64,000 nucleotides of DNA from Rubrivivax sp. (GTDB lineage Bacteria; Pseudomonadota; Gammaproteobacteria; Burkholderiales; Burkholderiaceae_C). The DNA is taken from NCBI GenBank assembly GCA_020852865.1, contig JADYZZ010000065.1, forward strand, positions 62,001 to 126,000, given 5' to 3'. This document shows positions 1-8,648 of the stretch, piece by piece (position 1 is the stretch's first letter; the number at the start of each line of letters is the position of its first letter). The notes below the pieces were generated by a model. It searched no databases, was not told the DNA's origin, and saw only the letters and a list, made by a program, of their open reading frames with translations. Both the position numbers and the translations under genes were made by a program.

Positions 1-1358
1 CCGTTGCACAGCAGCCAGCGCAGGCGCGGCCGCGCGCCGCTGACCACCGGCGCCAGCGCCTCGTCGTGCAGGCCGAAGTGGCGCGGGTCTTCGAGCGCCC
101 ACACCGACAGATCGGCGGCCATGCCCGGCGCGAGCGTGCCCACGCCCTCGAAGCCGAGCGTCCCGGCGCCGCCGGCCGAGGCCCAGTGCACGAGCTGCTC
201 GACCGTCACCGCGTCGGCGCCTGCCTCGCCGCTGCCTTCGGGCCTCGGCCGCGCGGCGCCGCCGGCCTGCGCGCGGTGCAGCAGCCACGCTGCGTGCAGC
301 TCGCTCAGCATGTCGGCGGCTTCGTTGCTGGCCGCGCCGTCGACGCCGATCGAGACCCTGGCGCCCAGCCGCTCGAGCTGCGGCGCCGGCGCGACGCCGC
401 TGCCCAGCCGCCCGTTGCTCTGCGGGCAATGGGCGATGCCGGTGCCGGTGCGGCCCAGCAGCGCGCGTTCGCTCGCCGACAGGTGCACGAGGTGCGCGAA
501 CCAGACATCGGGGCCGAGCCACTCGTGCTCGGCGCAGACCTCGATCGGCAGGCGCCCGCCGAAGCGCTCGGCGCAATGCTCGTAGTAGGCCACGGTCTCC
601 GACATGTGCGAGTGCAGCGGCACGCCGAGCGCACGCGCCGCACGTGCCGCCGGCACGAGTTCGGCGGGCTGCAGCGCCACGGTGATCGTGGTCGGCGCGA
701 AGGCCACGCGCTGCATCACGCGCGGCCCGCGCTGGTGGAAGCGCGCCACCGTGCGCTCGAGCGCGGCGAGCATCGCGTCGAAGCTCTCGGGCCGGTCACA
801 GGCCGGCGTTGCCGCCTGCGTGCCGCGCGCCACGGTGCCGCCGCCGCGCAGCAGCATGAAGCGCAGGCCCAGGCGCGCCGCCTCGTCGAACAGCACTTCG
901 GCCGGGTCGTAGCCGATGCCGGGCCAGAACAGGTAATGATGGTCGGCCACCGTCGTGCAGCCCGAGCGCATCAGCTCCACCAGCCCGATGCGCGCGGCCA
1001 GCCGCAGCCGCCGCTCGTCGGCGAATGCGCCGCGCGCCTTGAACGGCACCGCCTGCAGCCAGGGCGAAAGCGTCGCGTCGATGCCCGCCGGCACGCCCTT
1101 GAGCAGCGACTGGAACAGGTGATGGTGGGTGTTGACCCAGCCCGGGCAGACGATGCAGCCGGCGGCATCGAGCACGCGTTCGCCGGGCGCGGCGGCCAGG
1201 CCGCGGCCCATCTCGGCGATGGTGCCGTCGGCGGCGATGCGCAGATCGCTCGCGCTGCTGCGTGCCCCGGTCGATGGCACCGCGCCGGTGAGGATGGCCG
1301 CAGCGCCGCGGATCAGGCAGGACGCAGCCGGCACGGCGATCGGGTCCAGCGCGCTCAA
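1..1358 (-). CDS. Amidohydrolase, 8-oxoguanine deaminase / hydroxyatrazine hydrolase type (partial, C-terminus off the edge)
   Basis: The frame stays open from a TTG at 1358 to the window edge, about 452 codons, so only roughly the last 20-30 residues should be missing. It shows the metal-dependent amidohydrolase layout: NTHHHLFQSL near residues 76-85, LHSHMSET in the middle, AHCPQSNGRLGSG, and a late VSIGVDGAASNE segment carrying the catalytic Asp. Family members deaminate or dechlorinate aminated purine or triazine rings; 8-oxoguanine to urate is the best guess. The TTG overlaps the stop of the upstream permease (TTGA); a GTG at 1334 is an alternative start. It is the last gene of an importer operon, so the substrate is probably what the importer brings in. 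The exact substrate is inferred. Confidence 0.8.
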   Translation of the reverse strand, partial: MSALDPIAVPAASCLIRGAAAILTGAVPSTGARSSASDLRIAADGTIAEMGRGLAAAPGERVLDAAGCIVCPGWVNTHHHLFQSLLKGVPAGIDATLSPWLQAVPFKARGAFADERRLRLAARIGLVELMRSGCTTVADHHYLFWPGIGYDPAEVLFDEAARLGLRFMLLRGGGTVARGTQAATPACDRPESFDAMLAALERTVARFHQRGPRVMQRVAFAPTTITVALQPAELVPAARAARALGVPLHSHMSETVAYYEHCAERFGGRLPIEVCAEHEWLGPDVWFAHLVHLSASERALLGRTGTGIAHCPQSNGRLGSGVAPAPQLERLGARVSIGVDGAASNEAADMLSELHAAWLLHRAQAGGAARPRPEGSGEAGADAVTVEQLVHWASAGGAGTLGFEGVGTLAPGMAADLSVWALEDPRHFGLHDEALAPVVSGARPRLRWLLCN

Positions 1359-2179
1359 TGGTCCATCTCGCTTTCGTGCCAGCCGCCCAGCGCCCACTTG
1401 GACAGCCAGGCCATCGCCATGAACAGCACGATGCCGGTGGCCGTGATGAGCAGCAACGCCGCGAACAGGCGCGGGATGTTGAGCTGGAAGCCCGACTGCA
1501 GGATCTGGTAGGCCAGCCCCGAGGCCGTACCGCCGGTGCCGGCCACGAACTCGGCGACCACGGCGCCGATCAGCGCCAGCCCGCTCGAGATGCGCAGGCC
1601 GCCGAAGAAATAGGGCAGCGCCGAGGGCACGCGCAGCCGCATCAGGGTCTGCCAGCGCGTCGCACGGTTGAGCTTGAACAGGTTCTTCAGACCCGGGTTG
1701 ACGCTGCGCAGCCCGAGGATGGTGTTGGAAATGATCGGAAACAGCGCCACGATGGTGGCGCAGATCACCATCGCCGGGATCGGATCCTTGACCCAGATGA
1801 TGATGAGCGGCGCGATGGCGACGATCGGCGTCACCTGCAGGACGATGGCGTACGGGAACAGGCTCACCTCGATCAGGCGGCTTTGCACGAACAGGAAGGC
1901 CGCGGCCACGCCCAGCACCACCGCCAGCGCGAAGGCGGCGAAGGTGATCTTCAGCGTCGTCGCCAGCGCCGTGGACAGCAGCCCCCAGTCGGCGACCAGC
2001 GTGCGCGCGATGTCGGCCGGTGAAGGCACCAGGTAGACCGGCACCTCGAACCAGGTGCACACGGCCTGCCACAGCCCCACGAGCAGCAGGCCGACGGCGG
2101 TGGGTGCGCCGATGCGCACCGGGGCGCGGTCGGCCAGGGCCGCCGGCGCACCGGCGGCGGGAGCAACAGGGGTACTCAC
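1355..2179 (-). CDS. ABC transporter permease, NitT/TauT (SsuC-like) family
   Basis: This 274-residue inner-membrane permease has about six hydrophobic segments and the cytoplasmic coupling loop around PSALPYFFGGLRISSGLA that contacts the ATPase. Length and sequence fit the binding-protein-dependent permeases for nitrate, taurine, sulfonates, pyrimidines and thiamine precursors. I chose the GTG at 2179 because GGAGGG lies a few bases upstream; the open frame continues further upstream but without family resemblance. It follows the ATPase gene by 161 bases and overlaps the amidohydrolase start. It probably acts as a homodimer with the ATPase and binding protein of the same operon. Confidence 0.9.
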   Translation of the reverse strand: MSTPVAPAAGAPAALADRAPVRIGAPTAVGLLLVGLWQAVCTWFEVPVYLVPSPADIARTLVADWGLLSTALATTLKITFAAFALAVVLGVAAAFLFVQSRLIEVSLFPYAIVLQVTPIVAIAPLIIIWVKDPIPAMVICATIVALFPIISNTILGLRSVNPGLKNLFKLNRATRWQTLMRLRVPSALPYFFGGLRISSGLALIGAVVAEFVAGTGGTASGLAYQILQSGFQLNIPRLFAALLLITATGIVLFMAMAWLSKWALGGWHESEMDH

Positions 2180-2340
2180 GCCGATCCCTCCGTGTGCGGC
2201 GCCGCCCCGGGCGCGCGCGCCGGCTGCCGCGGCGCGTCGGCCGGGCCGGCCGACAGACCTTTCGTTGCAGGCGTCGCCCGAGGCCCGCGCCTCGGGAGCG
2301 GCGCCTGGGCCGTGGCAGATCGCGGCGGCGGCATGGCGGC

Positions 2341-3168
2341 TCAGCGCTCGCCGCGGTTGGCGCGCGCCAGGTGCTCCGAGAGCACGCGGCAGTTGTCGAT
2401 GAAAGGCTGCGAGACGCGGTAGCCGTCGTCGCGCTCGGCCGGCGCGTCGATCGGCACATCGGCGATCACGCGGCCCGGGCGCGCCGCCATGACGACGACG
2501 CGGCCGGACAGGAACACCGCCTCGTAGATGCTGTGCGTGACGAACACCACCGTGAAGCCGCGCTGCTCCCAGAGCCGGTGCAGATCGCTGTCGAGCCTGT
2601 TGCGCGTGAACTCGTCGAGCGCGCCGAAGGGCTCGTCCATCAGCAGGATGCTCGGCTGCACGGCGAGCGCACGCGCGATCGAGGCGCGCATCTGCATGCC
2701 GCCCGAGAGCTCGCGCGGATAGGCGCGCGCGAACTGCGCCAGACCCACCATCTCGAGCGCCTCGCGCACGCGCGGCAGGCTGTCGCTGCGCGGCACGCCG
2801 GCCAGGTCGAGCGGCAGGCGCACGTTGTCGTCGACGCGCGCCCAGGGCATCAGCGTGGCCTCCTGGAACACCATCGCCATCGAGCGGTGGCCGCTCGCCG
2901 GACCGGCGGTGTCCTGGCCGTCGTACAGCGCGATGCGCCCCGACGAGGGCGCCTCGAGCCCGGCGAACATCTTCAGCAGCGTGCTCTTGCCGCAACCCGA
3001 GGGCCCGAGCAGCGAGACGAACTCGCCGCGCCGGATGCGCACGCTGGTGTCGTTGAGCGCGTGCGTGCCGTTCGGGTAGGTCTTCTCGACATGCTCGGCC
3101 TCGAGCACGGTGTCGCCGCCGCGGCCGCGCGCCGCCGCGGCAGGGCCGCTGATTGCCATCGTGTCCAT
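2341..3168 (-). CDS. ABC transporter ATP-binding protein, NitT/TauT family
   Basis: This 275-residue cytoplasmic ATPase powers the importer. Walker A GPSGCGKST is at residues 55-63, a Q-loop follows near residue 100 (VFQEATLMPW), the signature LSGGMQ is at 154-159, Walker B ILLMDEP at 174-180 and the switch His in VFVTHSIYEA. A basic, Ala-rich stretch of about 20 residues precedes the domain; an in-frame ATG at codon 4 is an alternative start. The gene lies 40 bases downstream of the binding-protein gene and is co-oriented with permease and amidohydrolase. It resembles SsuB/TauB/NrtD proteins; the substrate is not readable from the ATPase. Confidence 0.93.
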   Translation of the reverse strand: MDTMAISGPAAAARGRGGDTVLEAEHVEKTYPNGTHALNDTSVRIRRGEFVSLLGPSGCGKSTLLKMFAGLEAPSSGRIALYDGQDTAGPASGHRSMAMVFQEATLMPWARVDDNVRLPLDLAGVPRSDSLPRVREALEMVGLAQFARAYPRELSGGMQMRASIARALAVQPSILLMDEPFGALDEFTRNRLDSDLHRLWEQRGFTVVFVTHSIYEAVFLSGRVVVMAARPGRVIADVPIDAPAERDDGYRVSQPFIDNCRVLSEHLARANRGER

Positions 3169-3208
3169 CGTGTCGCGCCTCGCTTGCCGGCTCGCGCAGG
3201 CGGCCGCT

Positions 3209-4195
3209 TCAGGGCATGACCTTCAGGTCCTTGACGAAGCGCGTGGTGTACGCGCGCCGCCAGTCGGTCTCGGGCTTGAGCAGGCCCCACTCGACCATGA
3301 ACTTGGCGGTACGCTCCCAGCGCTCGTCGGTCATGATGCCGATGCCGTATTTCGCCGCGTCGCCGCCGGTGACGAGGTTGATCTCCTTCATCTTGGCCAG
3401 GCCGTAGGCGAGCTGGCCGTCGCTCATGTTGGGGTTGTCCTTCTTGATCAGCTCGTTGCCCGGCGCCGGGTTGGCGAGGTAGCTCTTCCAGCCCTCGATC
3501 GAAGCGCGCACGAAGCGCTGCACGAGGTCGGGCTTCTCGTCGACCATCTTGCGGGTCGTGGTGATGGCCTGCGTGTACGGCGGGTAGCCATGCGCCGAGA
3601 GCAGGAAGAAGTTGGTCTTCAGGCCCTTTTGCTGCGCCTGGTACGGCTCGGACGACGGGAAGGCCTGCTGCACGATGTTCTTGTCGGCGAAGAACGGCTG
3701 CATGTTGAAGGTGTAGGGCCGCATCTGCGCGTCGGTGAGGCCGTACTTCTTCTTCACCCAGGGCCACCAGTAGGTGGTGCCGGTGCCGGCGACGAGGACG
3801 GTGCGGTCCTTGATCTGCGCCAGATCGGTCACGTCGTCGTGCGTGAGCAGGCCCTGCATGTCGAACTGGAACGGCGCGGCCACGGTCACGAGCGGGAAGC
3901 CGCGCTCGACGCCCGACAGCACGGCGAAGTCGTAGTTGATGATGAAGTCGCTCTGCCCGGCCAGCAGCAGCTGCACGCCGTTGACCTGCGGCCCGCCCAT
4001 GCGGACCGTGACGTCGAGGCCGTGCTTCTTGTAGATCCCGGTGGCCACCGCCTGGTAGAAGCCGCCGTGCTCGGCCTGCGCGAACCAGGTGGTGGTGAGC
4101 GAGACCTTGTCCTGCCCCTGCGCCGCGGCGCCGCCGAGCACGAGCACTGCGGCAGCGAGCCCGCGGCCGATCGATCCTAGGGTGAACCCTGCCAT
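3209..4195 (-). CDS. ABC transporter substrate-binding protein, NMT1/THI5-like
   Basis: A 328-residue periplasmic binding protein, first gene of the importer operon. It begins with a signal peptide (GRGLAAAVLVLGGAAAQGQ, cleavage near residue 25) followed by the NMT1/THI5-like fold, recognisable from WFAQAEHGGFYQAVATGIY and GPQVNGVQLLLAGQSDF. Family members bind flat heterocycles or sulfonates, such as hydroxymethylpyrimidine or taurine. The neighbouring deaminase suggests an oxidised or aminated purine or triazine ligand here, which is inference. The ATG at 4195 is preceded by AGGAG. A LysR gene is transcribed divergently from the same intergenic region. Confidence 0.9.
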   Translation of the reverse strand: MAGFTLGSIGRGLAAAVLVLGGAAAQGQDKVSLTTTWFAQAEHGGFYQAVATGIYKKHGLDVTVRMGGPQVNGVQLLLAGQSDFIINYDFAVLSGVERGFPLVTVAAPFQFDMQGLLTHDDVTDLAQIKDRTVLVAGTGTTYWWPWVKKKYGLTDAQMRPYTFNMQPFFADKNIVQQAFPSSEPYQAQQKGLKTNFFLLSAHGYPPYTQAITTTRKMVDEKPDLVQRFVRASIEGWKSYLANPAPGNELIKKDNPNMSDGQLAYGLAKMKEINLVTGGDAAKYGIGIMTDERWERTAKFMVEWGLLKPETDWRRAYTTRFVKDLKVMP

Positions 4196-4312
4196 CCTCG
4201 TCTCCTTTGACTGCAGATCCGTTGGCGCCGCCCGGGCGGCCGCGCATGGTCGCATCGGGGCGCCGGCGGATAAACGGGCATACTGAAATAACTCGATCGC
4301 AAGGACCAATGA
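4196..4312. promoter_or_regulatory. Divergent promoter region of importer operon and LysR gene
   Basis: The 117 bases between the binding-protein ATG and the LysR GTG must carry both promoters. A stretch unusually A/T-rich for this genome (around 4280-4292, ACTGAAATAACT) is the likely core or operator. LysR regulators normally bind T-N11-A sites in such divergent regions; I see no unambiguous one. No TPP-type riboswitch fold is evident despite the THI5-like binding protein. Confidence 0.45.
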
Positions 4313-5275
4313 GTGGACGCCGCCAAGGCCGCCTCGACCAACGTGACGCTGCGCCAGTTGCGCGCCTTCATCGCCGTGGCCGAGGCGCAGCACTTCACGC
4401 GCGCCGCCGAGCGGCTCGAGATCTCGCAGTCGTCGGTGAGCACGCTGGTGCGCGAGCTCGAGGCCAACCTCGGCCTGCGCCTGCTCGACCGCCACACGCG
4501 CAAGCTGCAGCTCACGCAGGCCGGCGCCGAGATCCTGCCGCTGGCGCGCAAGGCGATGGCCGAGCTCGACAAGGTGCTCGGCAGTTCGGCCGAGCTGCGC
4601 ACGCTCGGGCGCGGCCGCGTGGCGATCGCCTCGGCCTCGCTGCAGGCCGCGCTGCTGCTGCCCGACGCGATCCGCGAGTTCCAGGCCGCCTACCCGGGCG
4701 TGAAGGTGACGATCGACGATGTCGCCGAGCACGAGGTGATCGCCAAGCTGCGCCGCGGCGAGGTCGACTTCGGCGTCGGCTCGGCGCGCGCCAGCGAGCA
4801 GGACATCGGCGCGCAGCTGCTGCTCACCGACACCTTCGCTGCCGTGATGCCGCCCGACCACCCGCTGGCGCGCCGCCGGCAGCTGAGCTGGCGCGAGCTG
4901 GCCGATGTGCCGCTCATCGGCCCGCCGCCGGACAACGCCGTGCGCATGCAGCTCGACGAGGCGCTGGCGCGCACCGGCATCGCGCTCACGCGGCGCTTCG
5001 AGGCCCAGCTGCCGCTCACGCTGCTGGGCATGGTGGCCTCGGGTCTGGGCATCGCGGTCATGACGACGGCGATGAACCGCCTGGCGCTGGCGCTCGGCCT
5101 GGCGATCAGGCCGGTGGGCGAGCCGGTGATCGAGCGCGAGATCTCGCTGCTCGTGCATGTCGATCGTTCGCTGTCGCCGGCGGCACAGAACTTCAGGGAT
5201 CTGCTGCTGGCGCGGCGCCGGCAGCCGGACGCGGCGCCGCCCGCGGCGCGCGCACGGCGGGGCCTCGGCGCCTGA
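4313..5275 (+). CDS. LysR-family transcriptional regulator
   Basis: A 320-residue regulator. The winged helix-turn-helix occupies about residues 12-71 (LRQLRAFIAVAEAQHFTRAA; LEISQSSVSTLVRELE), followed by a LysR substrate-binding domain from about residue 97 to 300. The start is the GTG at 4313 with AAGGA just upstream; the ATG at 4309 is out of frame. It diverges from the importer/deaminase operon and very likely regulates it in response to the imported compound or its product. The C-terminal 20 residues are Arg/Ala/Pro-rich and look like family-external tail sequence. Confidence 0.9.
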   Translation: MDAAKAASTNVTLRQLRAFIAVAEAQHFTRAAERLEISQSSVSTLVRELEANLGLRLLDRHTRKLQLTQAGAEILPLARKAMAELDKVLGSSAELRTLGRGRVAIASASLQAALLLPDAIREFQAAYPGVKVTIDDVAEHEVIAKLRRGEVDFGVGSARASEQDIGAQLLLTDTFAAVMPPDHPLARRRQLSWRELADVPLIGPPPDNAVRMQLDEALARTGIALTRRFEAQLPLTLLGMVASGLGIAVMTTAMNRLALALGLAIRPVGEPVIEREISLLVHVDRSLSPAAQNFRDLLLARRRQPDAAPPAARARRGLGA

Positions 5276-5330
5276 GCGTCGGCCGGATGCGGCCGGATGC
5301 GGCCGGCAGCGGGGCGGCGCGGGCAAGCCG

Positions 5331-5436
5331 AACGACCATGCTCCGTGGGCGTGCCTGAACGAGGCGCTGCAGCGGCTGCCGACGCACCTGCACGGCCGCA
5401 TCGAGGAACCGCCGCCGCACCGCCGGCAGCCGGCTG
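5331..5436 (+). pseudogene. IS66-family transposase (TnpC) C-terminal fragment
   Basis: Reading from 5331 the frame gives HAPWACLNEALQRLPTH followed by HGRIEEPPPHRRQPA. This matches the terminal tail of IS66 TnpC proteins (the pattern H-P-x-x-Y-L-x-x-V-L-x-R-L-P and I-x-x-L-L-P-H-x-W). Only about 35 residues remain, with no catalytic region. It runs straight into an IS3-type remnant in another frame at about 5434, so the two are a chimeric scar of separate insertions. Confidence 0.6.
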
Positions 5437-6036
5437 ATCCTGGACCTGTACAGCCGCAGGATCGTCGGTTTCGAGGTCCACGACACCGATGACTCCGACC
5501 ACGCCGCGCACCTGCTCGAGCGCACCGCGCTGGCCGAGGGCATCCACGCGATGCTCACCAAGCCGGTGCTGCACGGCGACAACGGCTCCACGCTCAAGGC
5601 CACCAGCGTGCTGGCAATGCTGCACTGGCTGGGCGTGAAGCCCTCGTACTCGCGCCCGCGCGTGAGCGACGACAACGCCTACGTCGAGAGCCTGTTCCGT
5701 ACGGCGAAGTACCGCCCGGAGTTCCCCGCCAAGGGCTTTGCCGATCTCGACCAGGCGCGGGCGTGGGCCGCCGAGTTCGTGCGCTGGTACAACCACGATC
5801 ATCGCCACAGCGGCATCCGCTACGTCAGCCCCGCGCAGCGCCATGCCGGCGCCGACACGGCGATCCTCGCGGCGCGCCACGAGCTGTACTGCCAGGCGCG
5901 CGAGCGCAGTCCGCGGCGCTGGTTCGGGGCCACTCGGAACTGGGCGCCCATCACTGTGGTGACCTTGAACCCGGAGCGCGACTCGGTCGTCGAGACCCAT
6001 TCACGCCCCCTCGACAAACAGCCCTTGGCTGCATGA
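5434..6036 (+). pseudogene. IS3-family transposase OrfB, C-terminal remnant
   Basis: The frame opens abruptly at LILDLYSRRIVGFEVHD and continues to a stop at 6036, about 200 codons. It contains the second catalytic Asp (HGDNGS), the Glu (DDNAYVESLFRTAKY) and the typical WYNHDHRHSGIRYVSP of the rve/DDE integrase core. The first catalytic Asp, normally about 60 residues before the second in a W-x-D-I-T context, is absent because the 5' half of the gene is lost. OrfA is also missing. An internal ATG at 5551 could start a 161-residue product but it could not be catalytic. Bases after the stop (GCGACAACTACCTTGACACG) resemble the terminal part of IS3 elements. Confidence 0.85.
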
Positions 6037-6722
6037 ACGAGGCGACAACTACCTTGACACGCACCGGGGTCCTTCCTACAGCGCACAGTGTGGGCAGCCG
6101 GCAAATGCGGTTACGTTCCGGACGTTGAGGCCAAGGGGCGCCTTGCGGCGCAGCACGCACCCCCGCAGCCGGCCGCCCCACCTACAGCACCAGTGAAAGC
6201 AGCGCGGGCGCGCGCTTGCGCTTGCCCGGCAGCCGCTCGAAGACCGTACCGAGCGCCTCTTCGCCAACACCCCGCGTCACCGCCACGGCAGCAAGCCCGG
6301 AGCGCGCCGGCGGGCAGCGTGTCGGGCTCGTCGAGCGCATCGAGCTCGTGCGCGGAATCTTCGGACACTGCGGGCGCTGCGTGCCGCCGTCGAAGGCGTG
6401 GTGCTTGTCGGCATGGCGCACGGCCGGCAGCAGCACCAACCAGGCGCGCACGTCGCGGCCGGCGGCGGCGCTCGCCGCCTCGAAAAGTCTCGACGAAGCC
6501 CAGCTGCAGCGGAGCCGGCGCACCCTGCCGCTCGGCCAGCGCCTGGCGCGCGTAGGCCGCCGCTGGGTACTCGGCCTCGATGTCGTGCGGTTCACGTCGC
6601 GCGAAAGCGCATGGGTGACCACGGCATGCCTCGCGCCGCAGACGATGCGCCTGCAGCGGCCGCACAAAGCAAGAGGCACTTGCCGCGGAACCGCTGCAAG
6701 TGCCTGCTGCCCAGGTTGGTTC
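6037..6722. other. Gene-poor 686-base stretch with a possible decayed minus-strand gene
   Basis: No confident intact gene lies here. On the minus strand between about 6680 and 6182, protein-like segments appear in alternating frames: HDIEAEYPAAAYARQALAER in one, RAWLVLLPAVRHADKHHAF and GVGEEALGTVFERLPGKRKR in another, and EDSAHELDALDEPDTLPAGA back in the first. This pattern is what a frameshifted coding sequence would leave. I do not recognise the family. The stretch sits between transposase remnants and tRNA genes. Confidence 0.35.
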
Positions 6723-6798
6723 TGGTGGGCCCTGTAGGATTCGAACCTACGACCAACGGATTAAGAGTCCGCTGCTCTACCAGCTGAGCTAAGAGCCC
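6723..6798 (-). tRNA. tRNA-Lys (anticodon CTT)
   Basis: Reverse strand gives a full cloverleaf: acceptor GGGCTCT pairing with AGGGCCC, D-stem GCTC/GAGC, anticodon loop ACTCTTAAT with anticodon CTT, T-arm GTAGG-TTCGAATC-CTAC, discriminator A and an encoded CCA. It is the second of a tandem tRNA-Lys pair 57 bases apart and reads AAG codons, which dominate in this GC-rich genome. Confidence 0.97.
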
Positions 6799-6855
6799 GT
6801 GTCGCCGCTACTGTACCCGGCGGCGGCGGTGTCTGTCGACCGGACTCGGATCCGG

Positions 6856-6931
6856 TGGTGGGTCGTGCAGGATTCGAACCTGCGGCCAACGGATTAAAAG
6901 TCCGCTGCTCTACCGACTGAGCTAACGACCC
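6856..6931 (-). tRNA. tRNA-Lys (anticodon TTT)
   Basis: Reverse strand folds as a cloverleaf with acceptor GGGTCGT/ACGACCC, anticodon loop ACTTTTAAT (anticodon TTT), T-arm GCAGG-TTCGAATC-CTGC, discriminator A and encoded CCA. It is upstream of the CTT isoacceptor in the same orientation and probably co-transcribed with it. The body sequence is nearly the same as its neighbour, suggesting tandem duplication. Confidence 0.97.
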
Positions 6932-6993
6932 GTCGTGCAAAGCCTCTTAGTATAGTGCGGCCGCCGCCCTTGCTCCTGGCCAGGCGCTGCGGG

Positions 6994-7794
6994 TCAAGCG
7001 GGAGCCGCCGGCGCGAGCAGTTGCGCGATGGCCTCGCCCGCGGCCACCAGGCCGAAGGTGGCGGTCACGGTCACGCTCGAGCCGTAGCCGCGGCAGCTCA
7101 GGCGGCCGTCGTTGCGTGCAGGTTCATCGCAGCTCGTCAAGGGCGGCGCGACCGCCTCGGTGGAGTACACGCAGCGCAGCCCGCTGCGCCCCTGGCGCGG
7201 GATCGTGCCGGCCTGGCGCAGGCGCCGGCGCAGCGCGGCGAGCAGCGGGTCGTGCGTCGCGTCGGCCAGATCGTCCAGCGCCACGCGCTCGGCCTGGCGC
7301 TTGCCGCCGGCCGCGCCGACGCCGACGAAGCGGGCCCGTGCCGCCAGCGCCCAGGCCGCCAGCGCCTGCTTGGCGCTCGGCTGGTCGCAGGCGTCGACCA
7401 GCGCATCCACCGGCCGAGGCAGCAGCGCGGGCCAGTTCGCCGGCGTGACGAACGCGTCGACCAGCGTCACCTCGCAGCCCGGGTGGATGTCGGCGATGCG
7501 CGCGCGCAGCGCCTCGCCCTTGGCCTGGCCGAGCGTGGCGCCCAGCGCCTGCACCTGGCGGTTGATGTTGGATTCGGCCACGTGGTCGAAGTCGATCAGC
7601 ACGAGCGCGGCGACGCCGCTGCGCGCCAGCGCCTCGGCCGCCCACGAACCGACGCCGCCCAGGCCGACGACGGCCACGCGCGCGGCGCGCAGGCGGGCGT
7701 AGCCGGCATCTCCGTACAGGCGACGCAGCGCGCCGAAGCGGCGCTCGAGGTCGGCGCCCATGTCGGCGCAGGCGATGCGGTCAGGGTCGTTCAT
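6994..7794 (-). CDS. tcdA: tRNA threonylcarbamoyladenosine dehydratase (TcdA/CsdL)
   Basis: A 266-residue E1-like ThiF-fold enzyme that cyclises t6A37 of ANN-decoding tRNAs to ct6A using ATP. Near residues 11-30 it has the family-typical RRFGALRRLYGDAGYARL, then the nucleotide-binding VVGLGGVGSWAAEALARSG (about 42-60), DFDHVAESNINRQ, and a late RCVYSTEA segment. Length matches E. coli TcdA. It follows cpoB on the same strand with a 52-base gap and lies next to two tRNA-Lys genes, which are t6A substrates. Confidence 0.92.
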   Translation of the reverse strand: MNDPDRIACADMGADLERRFGALRRLYGDAGYARLRAARVAVVGLGGVGSWAAEALARSGVAALVLIDFDHVAESNINRQVQALGATLGQAKGEALRARIADIHPGCEVTLVDAFVTPANWPALLPRPVDALVDACDQPSAKQALAAWALAARARFVGVGAAGGKRQAERVALDDLADATHDPLLAALRRRLRQAGTIPRQGRSGLRCVYSTEAVAPPLTSCDEPARNDGRLSCRGYGSSVTVTATFGLVAAGEAIAQLLAPAAPA

Positions 7795-7846
7795 GCGCGT
7801 CGATCGCCGCGCGCCCTGCGCCCCGCCGGCACGCGGCCGCCCGGCA

Positions 7847-8647
7847 CTACTTGAGCGTCGCCAGCCGTTCCTTGCCGGCCTGCGCCGCCTCCGACTGCGG
7901 GTAGCTCTTCATCAGCTCGTCGATCGTGCGGCGCGCGCCGCGCAGATCCTTCGATTCGGCCTGGCTGTTGGCCAGCGCGAGCAGCGCGTCGGGCGCGCGC
8001 GGGTGGTCGGGTGCCGCCGTCACGAAGGCGCGGAAAGCGGCGATCGCGCCCTTGTAGTCGCGCTTGCCGTACAGCGCGTTGGCGGTCCAGAAGCGCGCCT
8101 GGTTGGTGTAGACGCTGCCGGCATAGCGGCGCTGGAAATCGCCGAACTGCGTCACGGCGCGCTCGAAGTCGCCGCCGCGCAGCGTGGCCAACGCGTCGTC
8201 GAAGGCGCGCTTCTCCTCCTGGTCGACCGTCACGTCCTTGCCGTCGACCGTCACCTTCACCGGCTCGAGCTTGCGCAGCCGCTCGTCGATCGTCTGGCCG
8301 ACGTCGCGCTGACGCCTTTGCAGCTCGGCCACGTCGCGCGCGAGTTGTTCGTCGCTGCCGCGCAGCTTGGCGAGATCGCCGCGCAGCGACTCGAGCTGGT
8401 TGTTGAGGTCGAGCAGGCTGCGGCGCAGCTGGTCGATCTGCTGCGCGAGCTGCGCGTTGGCCTGCACCAGCTCGGCCTGGCGCGCCTTGCTCGCGTCGTC
8501 GTTCTGGCGCACGCGCTCGCGCAGCTCGACGATCGCCTTGCGCGCCTCTTCGTCGTCGAACAGGGCGGCGCGCGCCGGGCCGGAGCCGAGCGCGAACAGC
8601 GCGGCGGCGGCGAGCGCCGCGATCACGGGAAGACGGCTGCGTCGCAT
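7847..8647 (-). CDS. cpoB: Cell division coordinator CpoB (YbgF)
   Basis: A 266-residue periplasmic protein linking Tol-Pal to septal peptidoglycan synthesis. It has a signal peptide (about residues 1-27, ending GPARA), an N-terminal coiled coil rich in Gln/Leu/Arg (about 33-125) that trimerises in the family, and C-terminal TPR repeats (about 145-266; FDDALATLRGGDFERAVTQF, KRDYKGAIAAFRAF). The start is one base after the pal stop, so it is co-transcribed with tolB-pal. Confidence 0.93.
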   Translation of the reverse strand: MRRSRLPVIAALAAAALFALGSGPARAALFDDEEARKAIVELRERVRQNDDASKARQAELVQANAQLAQQIDQLRRSLLDLNNQLESLRGDLAKLRGSDEQLARDVAELQRRQRDVGQTIDERLRKLEPVKVTVDGKDVTVDQEEKRAFDDALATLRGGDFERAVTQFGDFQRRYAGSVYTNQARFWTANALYGKRDYKGAIAAFRAFVTAAPDHPRAPDALLALANSQAESKDLRGARRTIDELMKSYPQSEAAQAGKERLATLK

Positions 8648-8648
8648 C

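Noticed and set aside
4196..4312. TPP or other riboswitch ahead of the THI5-like binding protein
   Set aside because: No conserved riboswitch core could be found in the 117 bases.
4309..5358. LysR start at the ATG at 4309
   Set aside because: It is in a different frame from the HTH; the GTG at 4313 gives the LysR protein.
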